Shown piece after piece: positions 22,815 to 33,206 of a stretch of 64,000 bases of DNA. This stretch comes from Bigelowiella natans CCMP2755 (lineage: Eukaryota; Cercozoa; Chlorarachniophyceae). The stretch lies in contig ADNK01000506.1 in NCBI GenBank assembly GCA_000320545.1, positions 1-64,000 of the forward strand, written 5' to 3'. Each line of letters opens with the position of its first letter. Position 1 is the first letter of the stretch. The notes beneath the pieces are model-generated. The model searched no databases, was not told where the DNA came from, and saw only the letters and a program-made list of their open reading frames with translations. The position numbers were made by a program, and so were the translations under genes.

Positions 22815-25800
22815 TCATCGCTTTCGGAACTTCACCAACCACCAGGTAATAGATTCCTCTCTAACCTTATCTCCTTTGTCGCTTACCCAGAACTCACCTT
22901 CGTCCTTAGGTTCGTGTCCATACCAGCCCTCTGCATCAAGGTCCCCCAGGACCTTATACCAGTGCTCAAAGGGTAAGTCGGGAACAGCTAGGTAGAGTAG
23001 CTGATATTTTCCGTCCTTTATTTTCATAGCTACCCTCTCCATATTTCGTAATCCAGGGTAGCCTAGATAGACAATCTTCATGCGCCAATCGTCGTTCACC
23101 CTGACCTTATTGTTTCCATATTCCACATCGAACTTAGGTCGGGGTCCTAAACAAGGCATTGCTCGCTCCCACACAGTAGGGTTTACTTTAACATCCTCTA
23201 GGAGCTTCTCACCGATATCATAATTCTTTAGGTGACTGATGTGGCGCAAGGTGACCCTGTTCCCATCATAGATGTAGTACTGCTTCCTCCCCTTCCTCTC
23301 GGTAACCTTTGCAACGCCACCCCAGAAGGGGTCTTGTTTATTTCTCGATCTCAGATTTACCTTGGCCCTAACATACTGTCCTTCCTTTAGAACTCGGCCA
23401 TCGTACGGGACCTTCTCGTCTTCGCTCTCGGTATCGTCGTCGTTGTCGTCGCCTTCTTCCCTCTCCTTATCCTTGATACCTCCCCCAGACGTGAAGGTGT
23501 CGTTTACTAACCCTTGTATCTTGTCTGGTGTGGTGCTATTTATCCTGCTTAGGTTGGCCAAGGTGCGGTGGAGTCGCTCTACCTTGGAGTTGGACTGGGC
23601 ATAGTATACAGGTGAGGCATCAATATTAGGGTGTGGTAGCTGTAGAAGAGAGGTCTCATTATCCACATGTAACTTCTTTGGTATCTTGTTTATGCTAACT
23701 TCATCAGGGATAGCCTGGAGCTCAGACTCCCAGGTACGGTAGCAGTTAGTAAGCCTCTGCTTATATAAGCCTTTGTTCTTCTTAGCAACGTTGACCTTGA
23801 TAATCTTTTTAACCCAGCACTTTCCAGTGGCCACATCAACGAAGGTAAGGTAGTGATAGCCATCGTACTTATAAACATCAATTTGCACGATATCTAAGAA
23901 GTTCCTTGCTTTGATTTTCTTAGATGCACGGCTCTTGCTGGACTCCTTGGTGGCGACGCCTGCCGCCTTCAAGCTGGAGCACCTGCAGCCACGCAGGTAT
24001 GTCCTTATCTCTTTTAGCTTGTAGGGCCAGTAGTAATGGTAGAGTAGAGCAGTGATATGGTTTTCTCCTACGTGTGCAGGTCCATGGGCGGTAAAGAGAA
24101 GGGCTCCCCTGGTCCGCCGTGGCACGTAGGTACGCCTAACATTATTAGTGTATACATATATTTTATCACTAAGTACCTCATGCTTGTGTTTGTATTTATC
24201 CAGGTGTTCTTGAAGGTGCTGGAGCTCCTCTGGCTCAGGCAGGAAGTCGCCGTCCTCGAAGGTAATCGCGTTAACCATAGGGGTGACCTGGGTAGGGACT
24301 TTCTTTTCGAACAGCCTGCTGAAATAGTCAGCAAGCTGCTTGTCTCCTGGTGCGTAGACCACTGTCCTCTTGTCCCTAAACTCTTCCGTGTCCGCCCTCA
24401 TAGCTGCATACTCATCGTTAGGCGCTTCGAGCTTGCGGTCGATGCCTAGGAGGGGCTTGTGGTCAGTCATTAAGGTGAAGCTGGGCACCGACAGCAGGTA
24501 GTATCTTAGTTTCCTCTGCGCCTCAGTCATGGCTTTATACTCTCCTTTTGTAGGGCTGTACTTGGCCTCAGCTGCTGTGCAGGCCCTGCCCCACACCCGT
24601 ATGATCTGCTGGTCTTGGGTAAGTACAGCAGCCATACCTAGCTTAGACCAGTCTGTCCATAGGGTAGCTGGTCTAGTAGTGTCTAGCTTAGCATTCAATA
24701 GGGTGTTGCTGCATAACTTTATTAGGTTATCGAAGTGGGCATCAAGGCCAGCCTTGGCCCACACCTTAGCGAAGCTGAGGCCTACAGAGTTCTCCTTCCG
24801 GTAAGCAGTAGTAAAAGCAGCTGCAGTCCTAGCGTAGGTAGGGGAGAACCTACGTAGTATCCAAGCTGCAGTCTGCAAGAATGACTTTAACTCCTTTGCA
24901 TTCTTAGGTTTAGGGGCTTGCTGTAGTGCTGCTACTTTCTCGGGGTTTGGGGTGATGCGGCCTTGCTCCAGGTAATATCCACACCACTTGATTCTTGTAG
25001 CTAGGAATGTACACTTCTGCAGTCTAATAGTAAAACCGAAGTGTGCAAACCTAATAAATATATTTTCCAGGAGGAAGATCTGAGCGACGACTGTGTTGGT
25101 ACATATTATGTCATCATCCACATACACAAACACAAACACCCACAACACAGACGCCATCCCATCATGTGTGTATGCCCTGTAGTTCTGACTACTGAACGCA
25201 TCCCCTGATATGCTTAGGCCGTAAGGGAATACGACGAAGTGCCACTTCCTGTGCCTGCTGGAGAACGCGGTAATGGGGCGGGAGGTTTTGTGGATGGGTG
25301 TCTGCATGTATGATTCATTTTTATCTAGGGAAGAGTAGTATTTGTATCCTATGACGTGTTCAATAACGTCATCTATCCTTGGTGTAGGTGTCTGGATCCT
25401 CTTTATTACTCGGTTGTGGCGGATGAAGTTGTGCGCCAGGCGGAAGAAAGGGTAAGTAGGTTTCTTAGCTAGCACATGTCTCACGTTCCATGGTGAGTTG
25501 CTTGGCTCTATCTTCCCTTCCTTTGCCCATTCATTGATCTGCCACTCTATCTTTTCCCAGTCCGCTTCCGGTCGCCTATGTTCTGGGTCATTGATGATGC
25601 ACTCTTCGTATCCCTTCTTTAGCTCGATCTTTACTGGGGTAAGCTTGCTGGAGGGCTTCGTCGTCGGCTTGGTGATGTCAGAGTACTTCTCGTTTAATAT
25701 TTTATTAATGTACTTTTTGCCTTTGTCGATATCCCAATCATCAGCTGGGGGGGTCTTGTCCAGTAGCTCCGTTATCTGTCGGATGGTCTTGCCGGGGTTC

Positions 25801-27788
25801 TTCTTCCGTAGCTCGGTAGGTGTAGGTAGCTTGTTGTCCGCTAGGTCCATAAACTCTAACGCATTAACGCTTGACTCAGAGGTCCACTCGTCAAGCCGTA
25901 TCATGTTCTGGCTGATGGTCCTGCCTGACTTCTTTGGCAACTTAGCAAAGTATATCTTGTGATTGTAGAATGATATGATCCCCCCTAATTTTTCTAGGGC
26001 ATCCTGTCCGAGGAGTAGTTCCATGGATAAAGTCATGGCTACTCGGGTCTTGATTTGGGTCTCCGCGTCGCTGCCAGGTATCTGTAGCTTTAGCATTAGC
26101 TCACCGACGGTCTTCATGGAAGAGCTTCCGTCTGCTTGAGCATATTTACGTTCTTTCTTAGTCACTTGATCCAATAGTCCTAACCTTCTTACTGTGCTTA
26201 GGCTTATGAAGGACTTCGGCATGCTGCCACTATCCCAAAGGGCAGGTAGTTTCTTGTAGTCTCCGTAGCTGTCTTTAACTTTAACCTTGGTCATAGCAAC
26301 TTTGATAGTCCTGTTAGCGTCTTCGTCATTAATGTTGCATACTCCTAAGTTCTTTATGTCGTCTAGGGTCATGGGCTTGTCTTGGTCCTGCGTTGCTGGT
26401 ACTGCTGTCTTCGTCGGCGCCTGCTTAAGGTGATCTAATATTCCGTTTATCTGCTGCTGTATAGCATTGATACTGTTCTGCTTTTTGTTCTTATATTTAT
26501 TGTTCTTCCCGTTGTTGCTGCCTTGCCATTTGCTGTTGTTATATCCTTGTCCTCTGCCTTTCTTTCTCTTTAACTTCTCGTAGTGTTCGTTGAGCTGCCT
26601 GATCGTCATCCTGGGTCGTCCTTCTTTCCTGTCTCTGCAGTCTTTAGCGGTGTGTTTCCCTTTACGTGAGCAGTATCCGCAACGTCGGTTACCTTCCCTG
26701 TCCTTGTACCAGTCTCGCTGCGGCTTAATAGCGTTAATGTTTCCTATGCCAGGTACCTTAGGGCTGGTAAACTTGCGGTCCTGCTCCTGCTCGCGTAGGG
26801 ATATAGCCTGCACTGCTGCCTCCATCGTGGTGTAGCCTTTCTCCGTAACGTAAGTGGATTCCTTTATCTTTAACTTGAACTCTTCAAACCTTGCCTGATC
26901 ATCACCTGTGTTGTAATTAAAATCATGTAGTTCGTCGATCATATCCTGGAAGCGCGTGGCAAAGTCTCTGACAGGTTCTCTCTCATGCTGCATCATTGCT
27001 CTGTATTTTCTAATAGCCTGGGGTAGGGAGTTAGCATCCTGTTCATTTACAAAAGCCTTCATTATCGCCTCAACGTCTCGTAGCCCACTAACTGTAGTGT
27101 GTATTTTCTCTAGCTGCCTGATCCGGGTCCTGCCTGTCTCGTAAAGGTCCATGGCTTGCTTTATTATAGCTAGCCATTTGAGCTTGTCGTTTTCGGTGGG
27201 GTTAGGGGTAAAGTCGCAGAGTATACTCCTAGCGTTCTTCCACCACCTCCTTGCCTCACCTCTTTTCCCGTTGTATTTCGTTATCATAACCGGTGCTGTT
27301 TTAACAGACATGAACTGGGTGTTCCGCTGTACCGGCTGCTGCTGCTTGACGGTGCTCTGGGTCGTCCCCCGCGAGGCGCCCAGACCCCCGTCGTTCCTAA
27401 ACAAAGCTGCCCACTCTGGAGGTAAGTCTGCTTCGTAATCCATGATGTCCTGCATGATAGCTGCCCAAACATCATGTGTCTGATACTTGTATTCTATCGA
27501 TACTTTCAGTTTGGCGTAGTTGCTCGCCCTGGGTCGCAAGGCTCGTAATGCCATTACGACCTTCTTGCTTTCGGCGGCCACGTCCTCGTCGTCCGCCTCG
27601 TAGAAGTTCTCCAGTGCCTCTGCTGCTGCATCTGCTTTCTTAATCCCGGGTGCTGGTCCCGGCGGTGCCTGTGGAGGTGTTCCTCCTCCTTCCTTAGCGT
27701 CCGTATCGCCCTTCCTTTCCTGTTTCTGCTCGTGCCCTTGCACGGCCTGCGAGCCAAAGTCCTGCTGTTCTTCTAGCTGCTGTGACAT
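22815..27788 (-). CDS. Gag-Pol polyprotein of the LTR retrotransposon
   Basis: One frame of 1657 residues. Rough domain positions: Gag to about 360; a CCHC-like zinc knuckle (CGYCSRKGKHTAKDC, about 366-380); aspartic protease (ALWDSGS, about 518); reverse transcriptase with the first Asp in SSLDKNESY (about 822) and the YVDDD box (about 894); RNase H with LWTDWS (about 1046), KGEYKAM and LMTDHKPL (about 1107); integrase zinc region (HGPAHVGENH...CRC, about 1236-1270, C-x-C where C-x2-C is usual) and the D-D-E triad in QIDVYKYDG (about 1302), LHVDNET (about 1376) and KVERLHRTL (about 1401). An SH3-like region (about 1440-1520) is followed by roughly 130 further residues, rich in Trp and charged residues, that I do not recognise. 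Gag and Pol share one frame without a shift or stop. No catalytic residue appears lost. Confidence 0.95.
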   Translation of the reverse strand: MSQQLEEQQDFGSQAVQGHEQKQERKGDTDAKEGGGTPPQAPPGPAPGIKKADAAAEALENFYEADDEDVAAESKKVVMALRALRPRASNYAKLKVSIEYKYQTHDVWAAIMQDIMDYEADLPPEWAALFRNDGGLGASRGTTQSTVKQQQPVQRNTQFMSVKTAPVMITKYNGKRGEARRWWKNARSILCDFTPNPTENDKLKWLAIIKQAMDLYETGRTRIRQLEKIHTTVSGLRDVEAIMKAFVNEQDANSLPQAIRKYRAMMQHEREPVRDFATRFQDMIDELHDFNYNTGDDQARFEEFKLKIKESTYVTEKGYTTMEAAVQAISLREQEQDRKFTSPKVPGIGNINAIKPQRDWYKDREGNRRCGYCSRKGKHTAKDCRDRKEGRPRMTIRQLNEHYEKLKRKKGRGQGYNNSKWQGSNNGKNNKYKNKKQNSINAIQQQINGILDHLKQAPTKTAVPATQDQDKPMTLDDIKNLGVCNINDEDANRTIKVAMTKVKVKDSYGDYKKLPALWDSGSMPKSFISLSTVRRLGLLDQVTKKERKYAQADGSSSMKTVGELMLKLQIPGSDAETQIKTRVAMTLSMELLLGQDALEKLGGIISFYNHKIYFAKLPKKSGRTISQNMIRLDEWTSESSVNALEFMDLADNKLPTPTELRKKNPGKTIRQITELLDKTPPADDWDIDKGKKYINKILNEKYSDITKPTTKPSSKLTPVKIELKKGYEECIINDPEHRRPEADWEKIEWQINEWAKEGKIEPSNSPWNVRHVLAKKPTYPFFRLAHNFIRHNRVIKRIQTPTPRIDDVIEHVIGYKYYSSLDKNESYMQTPIHKTSRPITAFSSRHRKWHFVVFPYGLSISGDAFSSQNYRAYTHDGMASVLWVFVFVYVDDDIICTNTVVAQIFLLENIFIRFAHFGFTIRLQKCTFLATRIKWCGYYLEQGRITPNPEKVAALQQAPKPKNAKELKSFLQTAAWILRRFSPTYARTAAAFTTAYRKENSVGLSFAKVWAKAGLDAHFDNLIKLCSNTLLNAKLDTTRPATLWTDWSKLGMAAVLTQDQQIIRVWGRACTAAEAKYSPTKGEYKAMTEAQRKLRYYLLSVPSFTLMTDHKPLLGIDRKLEAPNDEYAAMRADTEEFRDKRTVVYAPGDKQLADYFSRLFEKKVPTQVTPMVNAITFEDGDFLPEPEELQHLQEHLDKYKHKHEVLSDKIYVYTNNVRRTYVPRRTRGALLFTAHGPAHVGENHITALLYHYYWPYKLKEIRTYLRGCRCSSLKAAGVATKESSKSRASKKIKARNFLDIVQIDVYKYDGYHYLTFVDVATGKCWVKKIIKVNVAKKNKGLYKQRLTNCYRTWESELQAIPDEVSINKIPKKLHVDNETSLLQLPHPNIDASPVYYAQSNSKVERLHRTLANLSRINSTTPDKIQGLVNDTFTSGGGIKDKEREEGDDNDDDTESEDEKVPYDGRVLKEGQYVRAKVNLRSRNKQDPFWGGVAKVTERKGRKQYYIYDGNRVTLRHISHLKNYDIGEKLLEDVKVNPTVWERAMPCLGPRPKFDVEYGNNKVRVNDDWRMKIVYLGYPGLRNMERVAMKIKDGKYQLLYLAVPDLPFEHWYKVLGDLDAEGWYGHEPKDEGEFWVSDKGDKVREESITWWLVKFRKR

Positions 27789-27810
27789 TGTTAGTCAAAT
27801 CGTTTCCCGT

Positions 27811-27822
27811 GTGTGGAAGCCA
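27811..27822 (-). other. Possible primer-binding site
   Basis: On the coding strand, five bases after the 5' LTR, the sequence TGGCTTCCACAC begins with TGG, as needed to pair with the CCA end of a tRNA. The tRNA cannot be named from this sequence. Only 39 nt separate the LTR from the ATG of gag-pol. Confidence 0.4.
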
Positions 27823-27827
27823 AAGGT

Positions 27828-28153
27828 TGTTGCGCGTAAGGTGTTCACAGGCCGAGGCGCTACGTGCACAAGTAGGCAGGGGGGGGGAAAGGCACGTTTG
27901 CTTCCTTTTGAAGAGTTGTGTTTATTTTTATTAAAGATTATATTTTTATTAAATCGTGCACTGCGTAATCATTCGCGAAGCTTTCGCGAATGCCGCCGCA
28001 CGTGGGGCAGCACACTTCCGGTGTGCTGCCATGAGTCCCGCCGGAACCCACGTGCCTATGCTGTATTAATATCTACGTTATCTATATTCTATATCCGCGA
28101 CAACCCCTTTGTTGTCGCACGTGACTTGTGCCCGCGTAGTGGTACGCGCTACA
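27828..28153 (-). repeat. 5' LTR
   Basis: The LTR at the upstream end relative to the gag-pol frame; in element orientation it starts TGTAGCGCGTACC and ends ACGCGCAACA. It matches the other LTR throughout by eye. It contains three perfect hairpins, described for the 3' LTR. It must hold the element's promoter, but I see no convincing TATA box other than AT-rich stretches in its middle. Confidence 0.96.
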
Positions 28154-29014
28154 CAGCACAGCGCGTGCACGTGACCACAAACACGTGACAAGTGGGTTGC
28201 GGCCTGCAAAAGTCCACAATTTCGACAAAGTCTGGTCAAAACATGCTTTTTTGAGGTTTTGATGCACATTGAAAGGACGAAATTCGTGCCAACGTTGAAC
28301 AAGTGTGGAAACAAAACCGAGAGGTGTCACAAAAGTTTGAAGCGCAATTCGTTCAGTGCGCTCAACTGTGGAACGTGCAACGTGGAGGTCCCACGTGCAA
28401 CCGACATCGCAATCAGACACGATGTGCATGTGAAAGCAACATCGAAACGCATGCGCGCGCAAAGTGGGTTTTGCAACGAAATTCCACCGGGATCACAGCA
28501 CAGATCACGCCCGGACCTGGCTGTGGTGGCCGTGTGGCATGATCAGCTGGTTGCTGTTCGTGCTCTGTGCAGCGCTTTCGATCCGCCGCCCTGCTGGCCC
28601 AACTAGCTAGCGCTAGAGCGCCATCTAGCCATGCTGGCATGTGATGTGGCAAAGTTCACATCGTCACATTCGCGCCCATGGCTGCGCTGCACGCTGGCAC
28701 GTCTAGATGTGCTGTGCACTGCGCACATGGGCAGCAAATGCACACACATGCATTTCAATGAGCTAAGATTGCAATCGCATCAGCATGGGAAAGATGCCAT
28801 GCTGGCATCGACGCCCTCTCACATGCACAACAGACATGCAATGCCACATGCACATTGCACATGCTGTTACTGTGTCTACAATTACGCTGTCATTGCAAAA
28901 ACAGCATTGAAAAATGCGGGAAATGCACTTAGATGCCATCTGTGACAACTTCATCACGTCCTTCTTAAAAAAAAAGTAGATCATGTTCAACCCGACCCAA
29001 AGAGGATGATCACA
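28154..29014. other. Palindrome-rich spacer, right part of the block split by the retrotransposon
   Basis: This is rich in GTGCAC, GCATGC, CACATG and CTAGC words, with short overlapping ORFs on both strands (for example 28259-28606 plus and 28082-28462 minus) that show no known domain. It reaches almost to the stop codon of the carboxypeptidase gene. Confidence 0.55.
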
Positions 29015-31683
29015 CTAGAATTTGCCTGACATGAATTCATTCACCATCTTGAGAGCAGCTTTAGGTTTATCCAGAGGGACCATGTGACCTGAGCAGGAAC
29101 AGCATGTTATACAACGCTCCTTTAAATGATATACGCGTAAGGCTAACCTGCACTGAATAATTGGAGGAATGAAAGTCCCCCTGACGATCGTAACTTGCCA
29201 GCGGGCTCTCCATCCACCTACGTTTCAATCATGGATGAATCAGAGATTGAAATAAATAATGTGGCGTATCTTTTACCATCCATTCATTGTCTGATGCCTG
29301 GTGGTAGTCTTCCTTTCCCTCCCAATCTATGTAAAGAAATATAGATTCAGAGTATTTACATAAGTAAATCTATTCAATTTCGAACTACCTAATGCAAGCG
29401 TCCATGCCTTGTTTCCAAGCCTACACAACATTGTTATTTTCTTAATTTCACGCTTAACCGTCTTATAATTTTATTCACCAATTGCAGATGAAATCTACAT
29501 CTCCCGCATATATCAAAACACGAGTGTCGTTTTTAAGTAGATCTGGTACCTAAATTCCAATCATAAAGTGAGGTTCTCGGCATCATGATACATTATTACA
29601 ATTGGTGTCATCACAATCATCATACCGTCCATTGATACTCTCGCATCCAGTCGCCAGAAAACATCCGGTTAACCGTCATGTTACATGATTGCCACTCAAG
29701 CCCCTCTTTAACCCCCAGAGCTCTCCTCACACGCGTCTCGTCCAGGAAGTCGATCATATCGGAGAAATCGTAGCAAAGTGGAGGGACCTGGTTCGTGGTG
29801 GTGAAAATAAAAGAGTTCATTGTGTAAATAAGAGATATATATTCAGAACTAATTTGGAATAAGATATAAGTATATGCTAGCTTGAATAGTATTTATCTAC
29901 AATTTGGTCTTGGAATAAAGGCGTTTCCCCAACTATTTTACCTTACATTTCTCCCTGAAATCGTAAGGATTCAATCCCTGTGCGAGTATTGAAACATTGA
30001 TTTCACGACCTTCAATGATGAATACGGTTATTCAGTTGCATTACCGTCATTTCGTAGGGACCAATTTGATCGTTATTACATTTCGATTGGGCATTCTCAC
30101 ATTTTTCCTCATCATTTTGGCACTCCTGACGAATGCAAAGAACAGCTGAAATCGGTTATACGCACATAGAGATTGTACCAGCTGCTAGATGTACAATTAA
30201 TGTCCTCCATCATCATCACATATTCTACCAACCTGAATAAGGTTAATACACTCGGGAATTCCCTTCCTCATCCTTTCAAAGGTTGCTTTGGACACAACAG
30301 GATGACCCTGGGATAGATTGATGGTATGGAAATATATGGTGATGATGATGATGATTATTATTATTATTATTACAGCAGGGATGATACTAATGTCAAATTG
30401 TGTATTAATGTATCCTCTCTTAATGCAATGGTGATCGTCATTCGTTTATTATTCCATATCATCGTCGTGTATTACTACTACCTGTTTGGTGATCGACCAG
30501 TTATAAGCCATGTCTGCATAGTACTGGTATTGTATTTCTGGGTTAGTAAGTCCATTCCCCACGCCGAGACCTTGTGTTCAAAATATAATTTCCAAGGATT
30601 AATTCAAAATAATTGATTCAGATTAACATCATGAGGATTCGTAAACGCAACACGTAGTACCCTTCAAGTTGAGAGATTTTCCCACTTTGTATGCGACTGA
30701 TGGGGCTTTCAACATTAAGAAGAAATGAGTGTCAAAATGCCATCACGCAAAGCGTTTAAATAAGCTACCGAAATGTCCGCCATAGGATTCTCCGAATATA
30801 TAGAGAGGGTTATCAGAGAGCTGGGGATGATATAAATAAATAAACTCAGATTCCATATACTCTCTTGCACTGGGGATATAAATACACTTGCATTCTGTAT
30901 ACTATCTGTCACCTTGGGGTGGGCGCTGAAGAATTCATGTAGGAAATGATACATATCCTCCGCAACCATTTTCTGTCGTACAAGTCAGTTATCCCTTCAC
31001 ATACGAATACAACGGATACAAAAGCGCATAGCGTTTATTTCTACCTCGTTGTAATCTTCGTCCTCAGTGTCCCCATAGGAAAATCCAACCCCAACAGGCT
31101 GTCAAATATATAAAGGGTGTGAGTAATGGGATGACACGACATCGACAATCCATGTTATATTGAGACCTGGTCGATGTAGATCAAGGAGGCATTTGAGTTC
31201 CATGAGTAAGGATTCAGAAATGTAGCATTATGGTTGTCCTTAAGGAGTATGAAGAAGAGTAGTGGATTTAATGGCCAGAATTAGGAATGAATGAATGAAG
31301 AGTTTGTGTTACATCGATCTTGCAAGGCCCATTTTCGTGAAACAATGCAACAGCTGAGGAGCATCCTGGGCCTCCAGTCATCCACAAAATCTAGTTTTGT
31401 TGCAGTTCAAGATGAGGTATAGTAAATTCACATTGCTTCCATACATATTACCACAGGATCTTCTTCTGGGTTATTGCGACTTTCAAAATGCCAGTAAAAG
31501 TAGTTTTTGTTTCGAGAACCTGACAAGAAAGACTAGCCTTCTTAGAAACCATATGGCTTACAATCATTTAAACATCATAGCTAAATCCGTAAGAAAAATA
31601 GGTATAAATTCATCCCACCTTCTATGAAGAGATAACCCGCGGTCTGATTCACTGTGTCGCACAAACCTCGCAGCTCCTAATTT

Positions 31684-31726
<43 letters not shown>

Positions 31727-32057
31727 TATATGAGTTAGAGTACTGTTTTCCACAACTGATACATATGAATAAAACCGCAATTATTAAACCAAATAGTGTG
31801 AGAAAGAACGTAGCAATGCAATGTAATTGTTGGAGAAACCAAAAGACTGCACGTGAATTTGAGAATTAAAGTTTTTCTTGCGATCCAAATCGAATTGTTA
31901 CCTGTGGGTCGTGCGTGGGTTTGAGAAAGTACTTGTTCTTGGTGCCATTCTTGGTGGTTTCGGGAGTGCTAGTAGTAGCAGGGATCATGATGAGGATCTG
32001 CATGATAACCCAAAGAGAGACTACTCCCCCCATAGGGAAGGGCACAGCAGTAGCCAT
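29015..32057 (-). CDS. Serine carboxypeptidase, peptidase family S10
   Basis: A secreted or vacuolar protease that removes C-terminal residues; about 17 exons. Exon 1 (from ATG 32057, or in-frame ATG 32117) encodes a signal-peptide-like stretch, PMGGVVSLWVIMQILIMI, and has a clear donor (CAG|GTAA) at 31902. Later exons read CDTVNQTAGYLFIEG (about 31630-31670), FYWHFESRNNPEEDPV, WMTGGPGCSSAVALFHENGP (about 31330-31380), PVGVGFSYGDTEDED (about 31085), GESYGGHF with the catalytic Ser (about 30785), GVGNGLTNPEIQYQYYADMA (about 30540), SDMIDFLDETRVRRALGVKE (about 29740), GDVDFICNW with the catalytic Asp (about 29500) and GHMVPLDKPKAALKMVNEFM with the catalytic His (about 29080). The stop is TAG at 29015-29017. 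The full catalytic triad and the WMTGGPGCSS substrate-binding signature are present. One intron holds a GAT/TTA triplet run (30338-30375) and another a (TA)n run. Confidence 0.95.
31684..31725. repeat. (TA)n microsatellite in intron 1 of the carboxypeptidase gene
   Basis: About 20 TA units, just upstream of the exon that encodes CDTVNQTAGYLFIEG. Confidence 0.95.
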
Positions 32058-32117
32058 AATGTTGGTTGTTGTTCCCTTTCCTCCTTCTTCTTGTTCTTCT
32101 TCTTCCTCAACAAACAA

Positions 32118-32598
32118 TGGGGATTGAGAGGAAGAAGTCGTCGTGTACAGAGCTCGTTGTAGTTAGTAGAAGTGGTACCGGATTTGTCAAGAATATAGTC
32201 CAAGTTTATATGTCGCTTATAATAAATGCCCTTCGTTTTTGTTTTGTTTCTTGTTGTTGTTATTGTTGTTGCCTTTTCGGTAATTAGATCTAAGTTGATT
32301 ATTCTCTTCTCTTCCTCCTCCTCCCTCCGTCCTCCTCCGGCTGCAATTATCTCCTGACGGTAGCTTGGGAATAATTGAGGAGGTGTCGCTCAACTGTAGT
32401 ACATAAGCGGCGCTCTATTATTTGGTAGCGGCACTGTACAGTTGCTTCTTTGCTAAGCGGTGAACGTCCTTGTGCCGTTTACCTGACGTTCTATTGACGT
32501 TCTCCAAGAACTTGGTATTGATTTACAAGAACTTCGTGCGGATTCTTTTCGCAATTCTTTCTCATAGGTTCTATCTCTAGTGTTACTTCCTCTCCGCG
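32118..32598. other. Divergent intergenic region
   Basis: This separates the carboxypeptidase gene (-) from the small plus-strand gene. It has T/C-rich tracts (32255-32340) and a reiterated GACGTTCT motif (near 32488-32505), but no element that I can name. It should contain promoters for both genes. Confidence 0.4.
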
Positions 32599-33206
32599 AT
32601 GAGGATTAGCATGATTGGAAGAGCAACTTACGTGGTCAGGCTTGACAGCCTCGCTGCTGCTCAGATTCGTAGCTTAGCTGGATGGTAATTGGATGCAACA
32701 TTCTTGTAATCTGAAGATAAAGCTTTAACACACCACATCGACGCAGAGGATTAGTGACGTAGTACACAAATTTAAATTCCTAAAGTCACAATCATGATTA
32801 GAAAAGCAGTCTCATTTTTTCCAGCGATTGTTAGATCATGAATACAACGGAAATAGTGAAAATAAGGATGTTCAATCCACAACACTGCAGGATGGTAACA
32901 AAGACGACCGCACTACCAACCCTGGTGATTGATCCGAAAAAATTCTAAGCCTTCGCTGATTAATTCTATTTACTTCAGGTTGTCATCGACTCTTTTGATA
33001 GAAGGGTATCCTCAGACTTTGTAATGTACGAAAGGAATGAAGATGAGGTATGCCAACATATCATTTATCTTAGACACCGTATAGTAAATATACGTCATGT
33101 CTATCGTACTTTCATACGTACATCAAGTTGAAAGTGAGGCCAAATCTCATTCTATGACAAGGTCGATGCAGTCCTGAAGGAGATCATTGCGTCCTTAAAC
33201 ACGTAA
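32599..33206 (+). CDS. Small multi-exon gene, function unknown
   Basis: ATG at 32599 opens MRISMIGRATYVVRLDSLAA up to a donor-like GTAATT near 32685. Downstream pieces have good splice borders: a piece at about 32837-32891 (MNTTEIVKIRMFNPQHCRM, then GTAAC); a piece at about 32980-33047 (TTCAG before VVIDSFDRRVSSDFVMYERN, GTATG after); and a last piece at about 33162-33206 (VDAVLKEIIASLNT, stop TAA 33204-33206). The last three join in phase; the link from the first exon does not stay in frame as I read it, so an exon edge is missing or wrong. The product would be about 80-90 residues. I recognise no family. The DEVDAVLKEIIASLN end looks like an amphipathic helix. Confidence 0.45.

Larger units (their letters stand above)
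22438..28153 (-). mobile_element. Complete Ty3/gypsy-type LTR retrotransposon
   Basis: A 5.7-kb element on the minus strand. Two 326-bp LTRs begin TG and end CA and look identical base for base. A 4-bp direct repeat CAGC flanks the element (22434-22437 and 28154-28157). Between the LTRs is one long intact gag-pol frame, with a purine tract just before the 3' LTR. The order protease, reverse transcriptase, RNase H, integrase is that of Ty3/gypsy (Metaviridae). Identical LTRs and an unbroken frame indicate a very recent insertion and possible current activity. It landed inside a palindrome-rich spacer block. Confidence 0.96.
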
